From positions 1-64,000 of the forward strand of contig NZ_JAFIDC010000002.1 of assembly GCF_017052655.1 (NCBI RefSeq): DNA of 64,000 nucleotides, read 5' to 3'. Of this stretch, positions 1-7,011 are shown piece by piece. The notes beneath the pieces were generated by a model. The model did not search any database. It saw only the letters and a list, made by a program, of their open reading frames with translations, and was not told the DNA's origin. The stretch comes from Acholeplasma equirhinis (GTDB lineage: Bacteria > Bacillota_I > Bacilli_A > Acholeplasmatales > Acholeplasmataceae). Positions within the stretch are counted from its first letter, which is position 1, and the number at the start of each line of letters is the position of its first letter. A program made the position numbers and the translations under genes.

Positions 1-12
1 GTTTTGAGAGTA

Positions 13-127
13 TGTCTGGTGACAATAGCAAGGTGGATCCACCTGTTCCCATCCCGAACACAGCAGTTAAGCACCTTAGCGCCGACGATAGTTAATACAA
101 ATAGCGAAAATAGGTCGTTGCCAGGCA
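13..127 (+). rRNA. rrf: 5S ribosomal RNA
   Basis: The two ends pair into the terminal helix (TGTCTGG at 13-19 with CCAGGCA at 121-127), and the internal segment around CCCGAACACAG is the conserved 5S loop region. It lies directly in front of a tRNA cluster, as at the 3' end of Bacillota rRNA operons, so 16S and 23S genes should lie just left of the window. End points are from helix pairing and may be off by one or two bases. Confidence 0.93.
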
Positions 128-143
128 TTATCTCATCAATTAC

Positions 144-219
144 GGAGGCTTAGCTCAGCTGGGAGAGCATCTGCCTTACAAGCAGAGGGTCGGCGGTTCG
201 ATCCCGTCAGCCTCCACCA
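144..219 (+). tRNA. tRNA-Val (anticodon TAC)
   Basis: A 76-nt cloverleaf with 7-bp acceptor stem, loop CTTACAA and encoded CCA. It is the first tRNA after 5S in a run whose members resemble the Bacillus post-rRNA tRNA cluster. Confidence 0.97.
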
Positions 220-233
220 CTCTTAATACTGAT

Positions 234-309
234 GCCGAAATAGCTCAACTGGCAGAGCAACTGATTTGTAATCAGTAGGTTGCGGGTTCAATTCCTGTTT
301 TCGGCACCA
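234..309 (+). tRNA. tRNA-Thr (anticodon TGT)
   Basis: A 76-nt cloverleaf; anticodon stem ACTGA/TCAGT encloses loop TTTGTAA. CCA is encoded. Confidence 0.97.
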
Positions 310-316
310 CCTATAT

Positions 317-392
317 GTCCCGTTAGCTCAGTAGGTAGAGCACTTGACTTTTAATCAAGGTGTCAATGGTTCGAATCCATTACGGGACACCA
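317..392 (+). tRNA. tRNA-Lys (anticodon TTT)
   Basis: A 76-nt cloverleaf; acceptor GTCCCGT/ACGGGAC, anticodon loop CTTTTAA, encoded CCA. Confidence 0.97.
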
Positions 393-411
393 TCTTTCTT
401 TAATTAAATCC

Positions 412-498
412 GCCCGGATGGTGAAATCGGTAGACACGCAGGACTTAAAATCCTGTGGAGTAAAATCCATGTCGGTTCAAGTCCGACTCCGGGCACCA
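412..498 (+). tRNA. tRNA-Leu (anticodon TAA)
   Basis: An 87-nt class II tRNA with a long variable arm; anticodon loop CTTAAAA in stem AGGA/TCCT, encoded CCA. Confidence 0.97.
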
Positions 499-523
499 CT
501 TATATACTTAACAATCTAGCAAT

Positions 524-599
524 GGGGCTTTAGCTCAGCTGGGAGAGCGCCTGCTTTGCACGCAGGAGGTCAGCGGTTCGATCCCGCTAAGCTCCACCA
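524..599 (+). tRNA. tRNA-Ala (anticodon TGC)
   Basis: A 76-nt cloverleaf with acceptor GGGGCTT/AAGCTCC (one G-T pair), anticodon loop TTTGCAC and encoded CCA. Confidence 0.97.
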
Positions 600-644
600 G
601 TATAGATTTCAGTACCTCAGTTTGGATTCAACATAACCACATAT

Positions 645-721
645 GGCGGTGTAGCTCAGCTGGCTAGAGCGTTCGGTTCATACCCGAAAGGTCGAGGGTT
701 CAAGTCCCCCCGCCGCTACCA
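645..721 (+). tRNA. tRNA-Met, elongator (anticodon CAT)
   Basis: A 77-nt cloverleaf with anticodon loop TTCATAC. The body closely resembles the Bacillus elongator tRNA-Met, and acceptor position 1-72 is a G-T pair. It is the first of three CAT tRNAs; the identities were separated by acceptor and anticodon-stem features. Confidence 0.88.
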
Positions 722-725
722 GTCT

Positions 726-802
726 GGACCCGTAGCTCAGTTGGTTAGAGCTACCGGCTCATAACCGGTCGGTCGTTGGTTCGAGTCCAACCGGGTCCAC
801 CA
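726..802 (+). tRNA. tRNA-Ile2 (anticodon CAT, lysidine type)
   Basis: A 77-nt cloverleaf with loop CTCATAA and acceptor GGACCCG. The sequence and its place between elongator Met and Ser match the Bacillus tRNA-Ile that reads AUA after TilS modifies C34 (family knowledge). It lacks the initiator hallmarks seen in the CAT tRNA at 938-1014. Confidence 0.85.
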
Positions 803-824
803 GAATTAACCAACAGTATCATCC

Positions 825-913
825 GGAGGAATACCCAAGAGGCTGAAGGGATCGGTCTTGAAAACCGACAGGGTGTAAAAGCCGCGGGGGTTCAAATCCC
901 TCTTCCTCCGCCA
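825..913 (+). tRNA. tRNA-Ser (anticodon TGA)
   Basis: An 89-nt class II tRNA with a long variable arm; anticodon stem TCGGT/ACCGA encloses CTTGAAA. CCA is encoded. Confidence 0.97.
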
Positions 914-937
914 CTATTATCTTAATCAAAATTATAT

Positions 938-1014
<77 letters not shown>

Positions 1015-1019
1015 AAAAC

Positions 1020-1095
1020 GGTCCGGTGGTGTAGGGGTTAACATGCTTGCCTGTCACGCAGGAGATCGCGGGTTCAAATCCCGTCCGGACCGCCA
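1020..1095 (+). tRNA. tRNA-Asp (anticodon GTC)
   Basis: A 76-nt cloverleaf; anticodon loop CTGTCAC, acceptor GGTCCGG/CCGGACC, encoded GCCA. Confidence 0.96.
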
Positions 1096-1102
1096 TTTTA
1101 TT

Positions 1103-1178
1103 GGCTCTGTAGCTCAGTTGGTAGAGCAGTGGCCTGAAGAGCCTCGTGTCGGCGGTTCAACTCCGTCCGGAGCCACCA
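1103..1178 (+). tRNA. tRNA-Phe (anticodon GAA)
   Basis: A 76-nt cloverleaf; acceptor GGCTCTG/CGGAGCC. The anticodon loop is CTGAAGA, with G at position 37 as in other mollicute tRNA-Phe. The anticodon stem GTGGC/GCCTC contains a T-T mismatch at its second pair. It is the last tRNA of the cluster, followed by a terminator. Confidence 0.93.
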
Positions 1179-1195
1179 CTTCAAGATTAAAAACT

Positions 1196-1220
1196 AAGTA
1201 CTCATACGAGTACTTTTTTT
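1196..1220 (+). terminator. Terminator of the rRNA-tRNA operon
   Basis: Inverted repeat AAGTACTC / GAGTACTT with a 4-nt loop, running directly into seven T residues, 18 bases after the last tRNA. Confidence 0.9.
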
Positions 1221-1295
1221 ATGCAAAAATAACATTGAATAGTATTAAAAAATGTAATCAATTTTTGACAATAATTATGCGAAAAAAATCATAAG

Positions 1296-1304
1296 TGGTA
1301 TAAT
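1296..1304 (+). promoter_or_regulatory. Extended -10 promoter for speA-speB
   Basis: TGGTATAAT is an extended -10 element about 75 bases before the start codon. A TTGACA at 1265-1270 lies 28 bases upstream, too far for a normal -35, so the promoter probably relies on its TGn extension. Confidence 0.55.
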
Positions 1305-1378
1305 ATTTCTAGACTAAAAATTTAGTAAAAAAATAGTTTTAAATTGTTTAAGAATATTAATAAATTATGAGGGACAGA

Positions 1379-2854
1379 ATGTACAAACTCGATCAATCTA
1401 AAACACCTTTTTTTGACAAAATTAAAGCTTATGGTATGAGTCATACAACGCCACTAGATGTACCAGGGCATAAACTAGGAGCTATTCAAAATGAGTTCCG
1501 AGAGTTTTTAGGTTCTAATGTTTTTAGACTTGATGCAAATGCTCCAAGAGGATTAGATAATCTTGCTAAACGTAAAGGTGTCATTAAAGAAGCTCAAGCA
1601 CTTGCTGCAGATGCATTTGGTGCAGATCATGCATACTTTTTAATCAATGGTACATCACAAGGTATCATTACAATGATTATGAGTGCATGTAAAGCTAAAG
1701 AAAAAATTATTATCCCAAGAAATGTTCACAAATCAGCAATTAACGGTTTAATTCTATCGGGTGCAATGCCAATCTTTATGAAACCACATATCGATTCTGA
1801 ACTAGGTATAGCAAACGGGATCAACATTTCTGAATTGAAAGAAACAATTGAAGAAAACCCTGATGCTAAAGCTGTGTTTGTTATTAACCCAACATATTTT
1901 GGCGTCACATCTAATTTAAAAGAAATTGTTAAATTAGCACATGAACACGATATGTTAGTGTTAGTAGATGAAGCGCATGGTGCACATTTTGGTTTTAGTG
2001 AATATTTACCAATTTCAGCAATGGAAGCTGGTGCAGATATGTCTGCATTTTCAGTTCATAAAACTGTTGGTTCACTGACACAAAGTTCAATGTTACTTGT
2101 AAAAGGTGAAAGAGTGAATGTGAATTTAGTTCAATCAACACTTAATATCCTACAATCAACATCACCATCAAGTTTACTGATGGCATCCCTTGATACAACA
2201 CGTAGTTATATGGCGTTAAACGGTCCAGAAAAGTTAAAAGAGTTGATAGCACTTGCTAAGTATGCAAGAGGCCGAATTAACAGAATTAAAGGTCTACAAG
2301 CCATAACAAAAGATTATGTATGGAGTCATAGAGGTTATGACTATGATGAAACAAAAATCATGGTTAAAGTTTCTGATTTAGGGATTACTGGATTTGATGC
2401 ATATAACATTTTATCCTCTGAATCGAACATCCAAATGGAACTAGCAGAAACACATCTTATTTTGGCAGTTTTATCGATTGGAACAACCAAAGAGGACTTA
2501 GATCGATTTATCGAAGGATTAAAAAATCTTAAAAAACACAAGAAAGATGAAACGATTAAACATAAGATTCGTTTCACATACCCAGAAACTTATGCACGTC
2601 CACGTGAGGCGTATCATGCACCTAAACGTTTTATTAAGTTTGAGGATGCATTAAATGAGGTTGCAGCAGAAAACATCATGGTATATCCTCCGGGTATTCC
2701 ACTTGTTATTCCTGGTGAAATTATCAACCAAGATATTTTAGATGACTTAGATTTTTATCGTGAACAAGGTTCAACAATATTAAGTGATACAGAAGGAGAC
2801 TATGTGAAGGTTGTTGACAAAGACAACTGGATCAAATACGAAGGTGACTTATGA
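1379..2854 (+). CDS. speA: Arginine decarboxylase, SpeA type (PLP fold I)
   Basis: This is a PLP-dependent Orn/Lys/Arg decarboxylase of the short Bacillus SpeA type (about 490 residues), predicted to convert arginine to agmatine. Visible marks are the N-terminal DVPGHKLGA, the aspartate motif LVDEAHGAH, and the PLP-lysine motif SVHKT with its Lys at about residue 228. A C-terminal VYPPGIPLVIPGE is typical of the family. The start at 1379 is preferred because GAGGG sits 5 bases before it; an in-frame ATG at 1367 lies inside that ribosome site. It overlaps agmatinase by the ATGA quadruplet, which supports arginine over lysine as substrate. Lysine or ornithine decarboxylation cannot be excluded from sequence alone. 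Confidence 0.88.
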   Translation: MYKLDQSKTPFFDKIKAYGMSHTTPLDVPGHKLGAIQNEFREFLGSNVFRLDANAPRGLDNLAKRKGVIKEAQALAADAFGADHAYFLINGTSQGIITMIMSACKAKEKIIIPRNVHKSAINGLILSGAMPIFMKPHIDSELGIANGINISELKETIEENPDAKAVFVINPTYFGVTSNLKEIVKLAHEHDMLVLVDEAHGAHFGFSEYLPISAMEAGADMSAFSVHKTVGSLTQSSMLLVKGERVNVNLVQSTLNILQSTSPSSLLMASLDTTRSYMALNGPEKLKELIALAKYARGRINRIKGLQAITKDYVWSHRGYDYDETKIMVKVSDLGITGFDAYNILSSESNIQMELAETHLILAVLSIGTTKEDLDRFIEGLKNLKKHKKDETIKHKIRFTYPETYARPREAYHAPKRFIKFEDALNEVAAENIMVYPPGIPLVIPGEIINQDILDDLDFYREQGSTILSDTEGDYVKVVDKDNWIKYEGDL

Positions 2855-3732
2855 AATTAAGTAAAGTAGATTTATCATTTCAATCATGTACAGCAGAATA
2901 TGATGAAGCAAATGTTGTAATTTTCTCATGTCCAATGGACGCAACAACATCTTATAGACCAGGCACACGTTTTGCAGGTAATGCAATCCGTGTAGACTCA
3001 TTTGGTGTTGAATGGTATTCACCATATAGAGATGCGGATTTAAAGGATTATAAGACTTGTGATTCTGGAGATCTTCCACTTCCTATTGGTGCAGTAGAAG
3101 ACGCACTTGATATGATTTATGATGCTACTAAAACCATTTTAGAAGACGGTAAAGTACCGATGATGGTTGGTGGTGAACATTTAGTAACCTATCCAGTTTT
3201 AAAAGCAGTTAAAGAGAAATATGATGATTTATATGTCATCCACTTGGATGCACATACAGATTTACGTGAAAACTTCTTTGGCCGTGATTTATCACACGCA
3301 ACATTTATGCGTCATGCACACAAATTCTTAGGTGATCATCACATCTACCAATTTGGTATTCGTTCAGGTGATAAAGAAGAATTTGAATGGGCTAAGAAAC
3401 ATATCTATCAAAGAAAATTTGATTTTGAAGGCTTAGCTGAAGCTGTTGAAGCATTAAAAGACAAACCAGTTTATATTACAATTGATTTAGACGTTCTAGA
3501 CCCAGCAGTCTTTCCAGGAACAGGTACACCTGAACCAGGCGGTATGCAATATAAAGATTTATTATGGGCATTTGATCAATTTGAAAAATTAAACAATATT
3601 GTTGGTGCAGATTTTGTTGAACTCTCACCATATCTTGATCCATCTGGTGCATCAAATGCGGTTGCTGCTAAAACCTTAAGAGAAATGGTTTTAATTCTTC
3701 AAAAGAATTTAGACAAGAAAAAACAAAAGTAA
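2851..3732 (+). CDS. speB: Agmatinase
   Basis: This is a ureohydrolase of the arginase/agmatinase family, 293 residues, which would cleave agmatine to putrescine and urea. The manganese-binding motifs are present in order: GGEH near residue 107, DAHTDL near 129 and DLDVLDP near 214. An early SYRPGTRFAG segment is also typical of agmatinases. The start overlaps the stop of speA (ATGA), so the two are translationally coupled and form a two-step arginine-to-putrescine route. No spermidine synthase follows; a terminator closes the pair. Confidence 0.92.
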   Translation: MKLSKVDLSFQSCTAEYDEANVVIFSCPMDATTSYRPGTRFAGNAIRVDSFGVEWYSPYRDADLKDYKTCDSGDLPLPIGAVEDALDMIYDATKTILEDGKVPMMVGGEHLVTYPVLKAVKEKYDDLYVIHLDAHTDLRENFFGRDLSHATFMRHAHKFLGDHHIYQFGIRSGDKEEFEWAKKHIYQRKFDFEGLAEAVEALKDKPVYITIDLDVLDPAVFPGTGTPEPGGMQYKDLLWAFDQFEKLNNIVGADFVELSPYLDPSGASNAVAAKTLREMVLILQKNLDKKKQK

Positions 3733-3740
3733 TTTGACTT

Positions 3741-3769
3741 AAAACACCTTGAAAAAAAGGTGTTTTTTT
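3741..3769 (+). terminator. Terminator after speB
   Basis: Stem AACACCTT / AAGGTGTT with an A-rich loop followed by a T run. Confidence 0.88.
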
Positions 3770-3834
3770 ATGAAAAAGTATGAGATAAAATAACACTGTA
3801 TCACAAATGTGTTACAATTGAATTGGTGATATAT

Positions 3835-4152
3835 ATGAAAACAGATTATATTAATGTAAGAGTCAATAAAGATACAAAAGAAAAAGTAGAAGTGGTATTA
3901 GATAAACTTAATTTAAAGATGAGTGATGCGATAAATCTATTTTTAAATCAAGTTGTTTTAGATGAAGGCCTACCATTTAAGGTGAGAATTCCAAAATACG
4001 ATGCAGCTTATGAACAATTAGAGCGTGCAATTGGATACAATTCATTTGGTGGTGGTGTACCAAGTGATTATGCAAAGAATATTTTACTTTTATATGCTAA
4101 AGGTGAAATTGATTTTGAAACTGCAGTGTTTGCGTTAGGACGTGAAAAATAA
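3835..4152 (+). CDS. RelB/DinJ-family antitoxin-like protein
   Basis: A small protein (105 residues) whose N-terminus (DYINVRVNKDTKEK, then LNLKMSDAINLFLNQVV and GLPFKVR) matches the ribbon-helix-helix region of RelB/DinJ antitoxins. The start at ATG 3835 follows GGTGAT; an in-frame TTG at 3823 is less likely. The roughly 50-residue C-terminal extension would be the toxin-binding part. The stop codon overlaps the start of a Fic-domain gene by one base, the usual layout of a toxin-antitoxin pair. A Fic partner is less usual than RelE/YafQ. Confidence 0.72.
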   Translation: MKTDYINVRVNKDTKEKVEVVLDKLNLKMSDAINLFLNQVVLDEGLPFKVRIPKYDAAYEQLERAIGYNSFGGGVPSDYAKNILLLYAKGEIDFETAVFALGREK

Positions 4153-4775
4153 TGCCAAATTCACAAGATCCATATCTATATCCTGGGACAAATGTCCATA
4201 TGAATGTTGCAGGTATCCAAGATAAAGCAAAATTAAAAGAATATACTGCAAAACAATTTGCAGTTTCAATGATTAGACTTCAAAAAGAACCACTTGAATT
4301 AAAAAGTTGTAAAGATCTGCTTTTATTACATAGAATATTGTTTAGGAATGTTTTTGAATGGGCAGGAAAGATTCGTACAATCAATGTGACACAAAGTGAA
4401 TTCATCTTAGGGGAGAATACAGTTGTTTATGCAGATTATCCACAAGTCATGAAAGAACTTGAACAAGTGGATGATCAATACATGAAATTAGATTGGCAAA
4501 ATATGACCCGTGGTGAGTTTATTGATACCCTATCTAATATGATTGTTACCCTATGGGTTATTCGCCCCTTTAGAGAAGGTAATACAAGAACTTTAATGGT
4601 ATTCATTGATTTGTTTATTAAAAAGTTTGGCTATGAAATTGATTTAAATGCCTTTAGTTCACACGCCAAAGATATTCGTAATGCTTTAGTGTGGGCAACG
4701 ATTGGAGAGTTCTTTCATCTCAATTCTATTTTCAATAGCATCATTTCCCACAAACGTGTTACAAAAAATACATAA
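4152..4775 (+). CDS. Fic-domain protein with altered catalytic motif
   Basis: A Fic/Doc-fold protein of 207 residues. The N-terminal LYPGTNVHMN and the segment FRNVFEWAGKIRTINV are typical of the Fic family, whose active members usually transfer AMP to target proteins. The signature loop reads IRPFREGNTRT at residues 137-147. The position normally occupied by the catalytic His is Arg138 (codon CGC; one transition from CAC). The rest of the loop is intact. It is coupled to the RelB-like gene by a one-base overlap. Either the toxin is inactivated or this is a non-AMPylating variant. Confidence 0.82.
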   Translation: MPNSQDPYLYPGTNVHMNVAGIQDKAKLKEYTAKQFAVSMIRLQKEPLELKSCKDLLLLHRILFRNVFEWAGKIRTINVTQSEFILGENTVVYADYPQVMKELEQVDDQYMKLDWQNMTRGEFIDTLSNMIVTLWVIRPFREGNTRTLMVFIDLFIKKFGYEIDLNAFSSHAKDIRNALVWATIGEFFHLNSIFNSIISHKRVTKNT

Positions 4776-4790
4776 AATAATGAACTTTTT

Positions 4791-4821
4791 GGGTGAAAAC
4801 ACAAATTTCACCCTTTTTTTT
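4791..4821 (+). terminator. Terminator after the relB-fic pair
   Basis: Stem GGGTGAAA / TTTCACCC with a 7-nt loop and a run of at least eight T. Confidence 0.9.
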
Positions 4822-4853
4822 AAGAAAGGCTCAAATAAGCCTTAGAAGTGAAG

Positions 4854-4890
4854 CCTTTTCTATTAAAGAAAAGGTCTTTGATTATATAAT
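4854..4890 (+). promoter_or_regulatory. pdh promoter with overlapping palindrome
   Basis: TATAAT at 4885-4890 is the likely -10. A perfect dyad CCTTTTCT-ATTAA-AGAAAAGG (4854-4874) covers the place where the -35 box should lie, so it could be an operator. No T run follows the dyad, so it is not a normal terminator. A smaller hairpin (AAGGCT/AGCCTT, 4826-4843) lies just upstream. Confidence 0.5.
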
Positions 4891-4927
4891 AGAACTGCAA
4901 TCAAAACTAATATAGGAGGGAATTTTA

Positions 4928-6013
4928 ATGATCGCTAAGAAATATGATGCTTCAAAAGACAAGCAATTTCAGATTTTAGATCAAAATGGTAAAGTGGTAA
5001 ACGAAAAGTTCGAACCAAACTTACCAAAAGAGACCTTATTAAAAATGTATAAAACAGCTGTTTTAGGTCGTAGCGCTGATATCAAAGCATTACAATACCA
5101 AAGACAAGGTCGTATGTTAACTTATGCACCTAATATGGGTCAAGAAGCTGCTCAAATCGGGGTAGCTGCTGCAATGGAACCACAAGATTGGAACTCACCA
5201 ATGTATCGTGAGTTAAATCTTCAATTATACCGTGGAGTTACACTTGAAAGTGTATTCTTATACTGGTATGGTAACGAAAGAGGTTCTATTAGACCTGATG
5301 GTGTGAGAGTTTTACCTACAAATATTATCATTGGTTCACAATCTAACTTAGCTGCTGGTTTAGCAATGGCTTCTAAGATTAGAAAACAACCTGAAGTTAC
5401 AGTATTCACTATCGGTGATGGTGGTACAGCTCACGGTGAATTCTACGAAGGTTTAAACTTCGCTGCTACTTACAACGCTCCAGTTGTTGCGGTTATTCAA
5501 AATAACCAATACGCAATTTCAACTCCAGTACGTAAAGCTTCTAAATCAGAATCATTAGCTCAAAAGGGTGCTGCATTCGGTATTCCATTTGTTCAAGTTG
5601 ATGGTAATGATATGTTAGCTATGTATGTTGTTGCAAAAGAAGCTATGGACCGTGCTCGTAAAGGTGAAGGCCCAACTTTAATTGAAGCTTTCACATACCG
5701 TATGGGACCCCATACAACTTCAGATGACCCATCAATCTATCGTACTAAAGAAGAAGAAAATGAATGGGCTAAGAAAGATCCAATCGCTCGCTTCAAGACT
5801 TACTTAATTAACAAAGGTTATTGGAGTGAAGAAGAAGAAGCTAAGTTAGTTGAAGATGTTAACAATGAAATCGGTGAAACATTCAAGAAAGTTGAATCAT
5901 ACGGTGCAAAAGTTGAATTAATGGAAATCTTCGAACACACTTATGCTGAAATGACTCCACAATTAAAAGAACAATATGAAGATATGAAAAAATATCTAGA
6001 AGGAGCGAAGTAA
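4928..6013 (+). CDS. pdhA: Pyruvate dehydrogenase E1 alpha subunit
   Basis: The alpha subunit (361 residues) of the thiamine-diphosphate-dependent E1, which decarboxylates pyruvate and acetylates the lipoyl group of E2. The ThDP/Mg motif begins GDGGTAHGEFYEG and ends in the QNNQYAIST segment, 27 to 34 residues on. The C-terminal half contains the phosphorylation-loop-like YRMGPHTTSDDP. A strong AGGAGGG precedes the ATG by about 7 bases. It is the first gene of a four-gene operon with one base between its stop and the start of pdhB. Codon choice is strongly biased toward a few codons, as expected for a highly expressed gene. Confidence 0.96.
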   Translation: MIAKKYDASKDKQFQILDQNGKVVNEKFEPNLPKETLLKMYKTAVLGRSADIKALQYQRQGRMLTYAPNMGQEAAQIGVAAAMEPQDWNSPMYRELNLQLYRGVTLESVFLYWYGNERGSIRPDGVRVLPTNIIIGSQSNLAAGLAMASKIRKQPEVTVFTIGDGGTAHGEFYEGLNFAATYNAPVVAVIQNNQYAISTPVRKASKSESLAQKGAAFGIPFVQVDGNDMLAMYVVAKEAMDRARKGEGPTLIEAFTYRMGPHTTSDDPSIYRTKEEENEWAKKDPIARFKTYLINKGYWSEEEEAKLVEDVNNEIGETFKKVESYGAKVELMEIFEHTYAEMTPQLKEQYEDMKKYLEGAK

Positions 6014-6014
6014 T

Positions 6015-6998
6015 ATGGCAATCATTACATTATTAGAAGCTATTAACCAAGCCCTTGATCAATCAATGGAAAAAGACAATTCAGTCGTTCTATTTGGTGA
6101 AGATGCTGGTTTTGAAGGTGGCGTATTCCGTGTAACTGCCGGTCTTCAAAAGAAATACGGCGAAGAACGTGTATTTGATACACCAATCGCTGAATCAGCA
6201 ATTATCGGTTCTGCAATCGGTATGGCAATGAATGGTTTAAAACCAGTTGCTGAAATCCAATTTGATGGATTCTTATTCCCAGGTTATACAGATTTAGTAA
6301 CTCATGCTGCACGTATGAGAAACCGTTCAAGAGGTCAATTCACAGTACCTATGGTCGTTCGTGTTCCACACGGCGGTGGTATCCGTGCCCTTGAACACCA
6401 CTCAGAAGCAATCGAAACACTACTTGGTTCAATCCCTGGTTTAAAGGTTGTAACACCTTCTACACCATATGATGCAAAAGGTTTATTAATCGCTGCAATC
6501 AACGATCCAGATCCTGTTGTATTCTTAGAACCAAAACGTATTTATCGTGCAGGTAAACAAGAAGTTCCTGCTGAAATGTACGAAATTCCACTTGGAAAAG
6601 CAAAAGTTGTTAAACAAGGTACAGATATTACTGTTGTCGCTTGGGGTGCAATCGTTCGTGAAGTTGAAAAAGCTGCTAAATTAGTAGAAGCTGAAGGTAT
6701 TTCAGTTGAAATCGTTGACTTAAGAACAATCGCTCCATATGATGAAGAAACTGTATTAGCATCAGTTAAGAAAACTGGTAGATTCATGGTCGTTACAGAA
6801 GCTGTTAAATCTTATGGTCCAGCTGCTGAATTAATTGCTATGGTAAACGAAAAGGCATTCTATTCATTAGAAGCTGCACCTGTTCGTTTCACAGGATTTG
6901 ACATTACTGTTCCTCTTGCAAGAGGTGAACATTATCACTTCCCACAACCAGAAAGAATTGCTTTCGAATTAAAGAAGTTAGCAAAAGTTAGACCATAA
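6015..6998 (+). CDS. pdhB: Pyruvate dehydrogenase E1 beta subunit
   Basis: The beta subunit (327 residues) of the E1 heterotetramer. It shows the family motifs FGEDAGFEGGVFRVT near the start, DTPIAESAIIGSAIGMA, the RVPHGGGIRALEHHSE segment and a C-terminal transketolase domain (GTDITVVAWGAIVREV). It forms the E1 active site together with PdhA. Spacing on both sides (1 and 13 bases) and the ribosome site AAGGAGG before the next gene fit one transcript. Confidence 0.96.
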   Translation: MAIITLLEAINQALDQSMEKDNSVVLFGEDAGFEGGVFRVTAGLQKKYGEERVFDTPIAESAIIGSAIGMAMNGLKPVAEIQFDGFLFPGYTDLVTHAARMRNRSRGQFTVPMVVRVPHGGGIRALEHHSEAIETLLGSIPGLKVVTPSTPYDAKGLLIAAINDPDPVVFLEPKRIYRAGKQEVPAEMYEIPLGKAKVVKQGTDITVVAWGAIVREVEKAAKLVEAEGISVEIVDLRTIAPYDEETVLASVKKTGRFMVVTEAVKSYGPAAELIAMVNEKAFYSLEAAPVRFTGFDITVPLARGEHYHFPQPERIAFELKKLAKVRP

Positions 6999-7011
6999 GG
7001 AGGAAAAAATC

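Noticed and set aside
1265-1270. TTGACA as -35 box of the speA promoter
   Set aside because: The spacer to TATAAT would be 28 bases, far from 17.
1043-1294. Open frame across the last tRNAs
   Set aside because: It runs through tRNA-Asp and tRNA-Phe and has no ribosome site.
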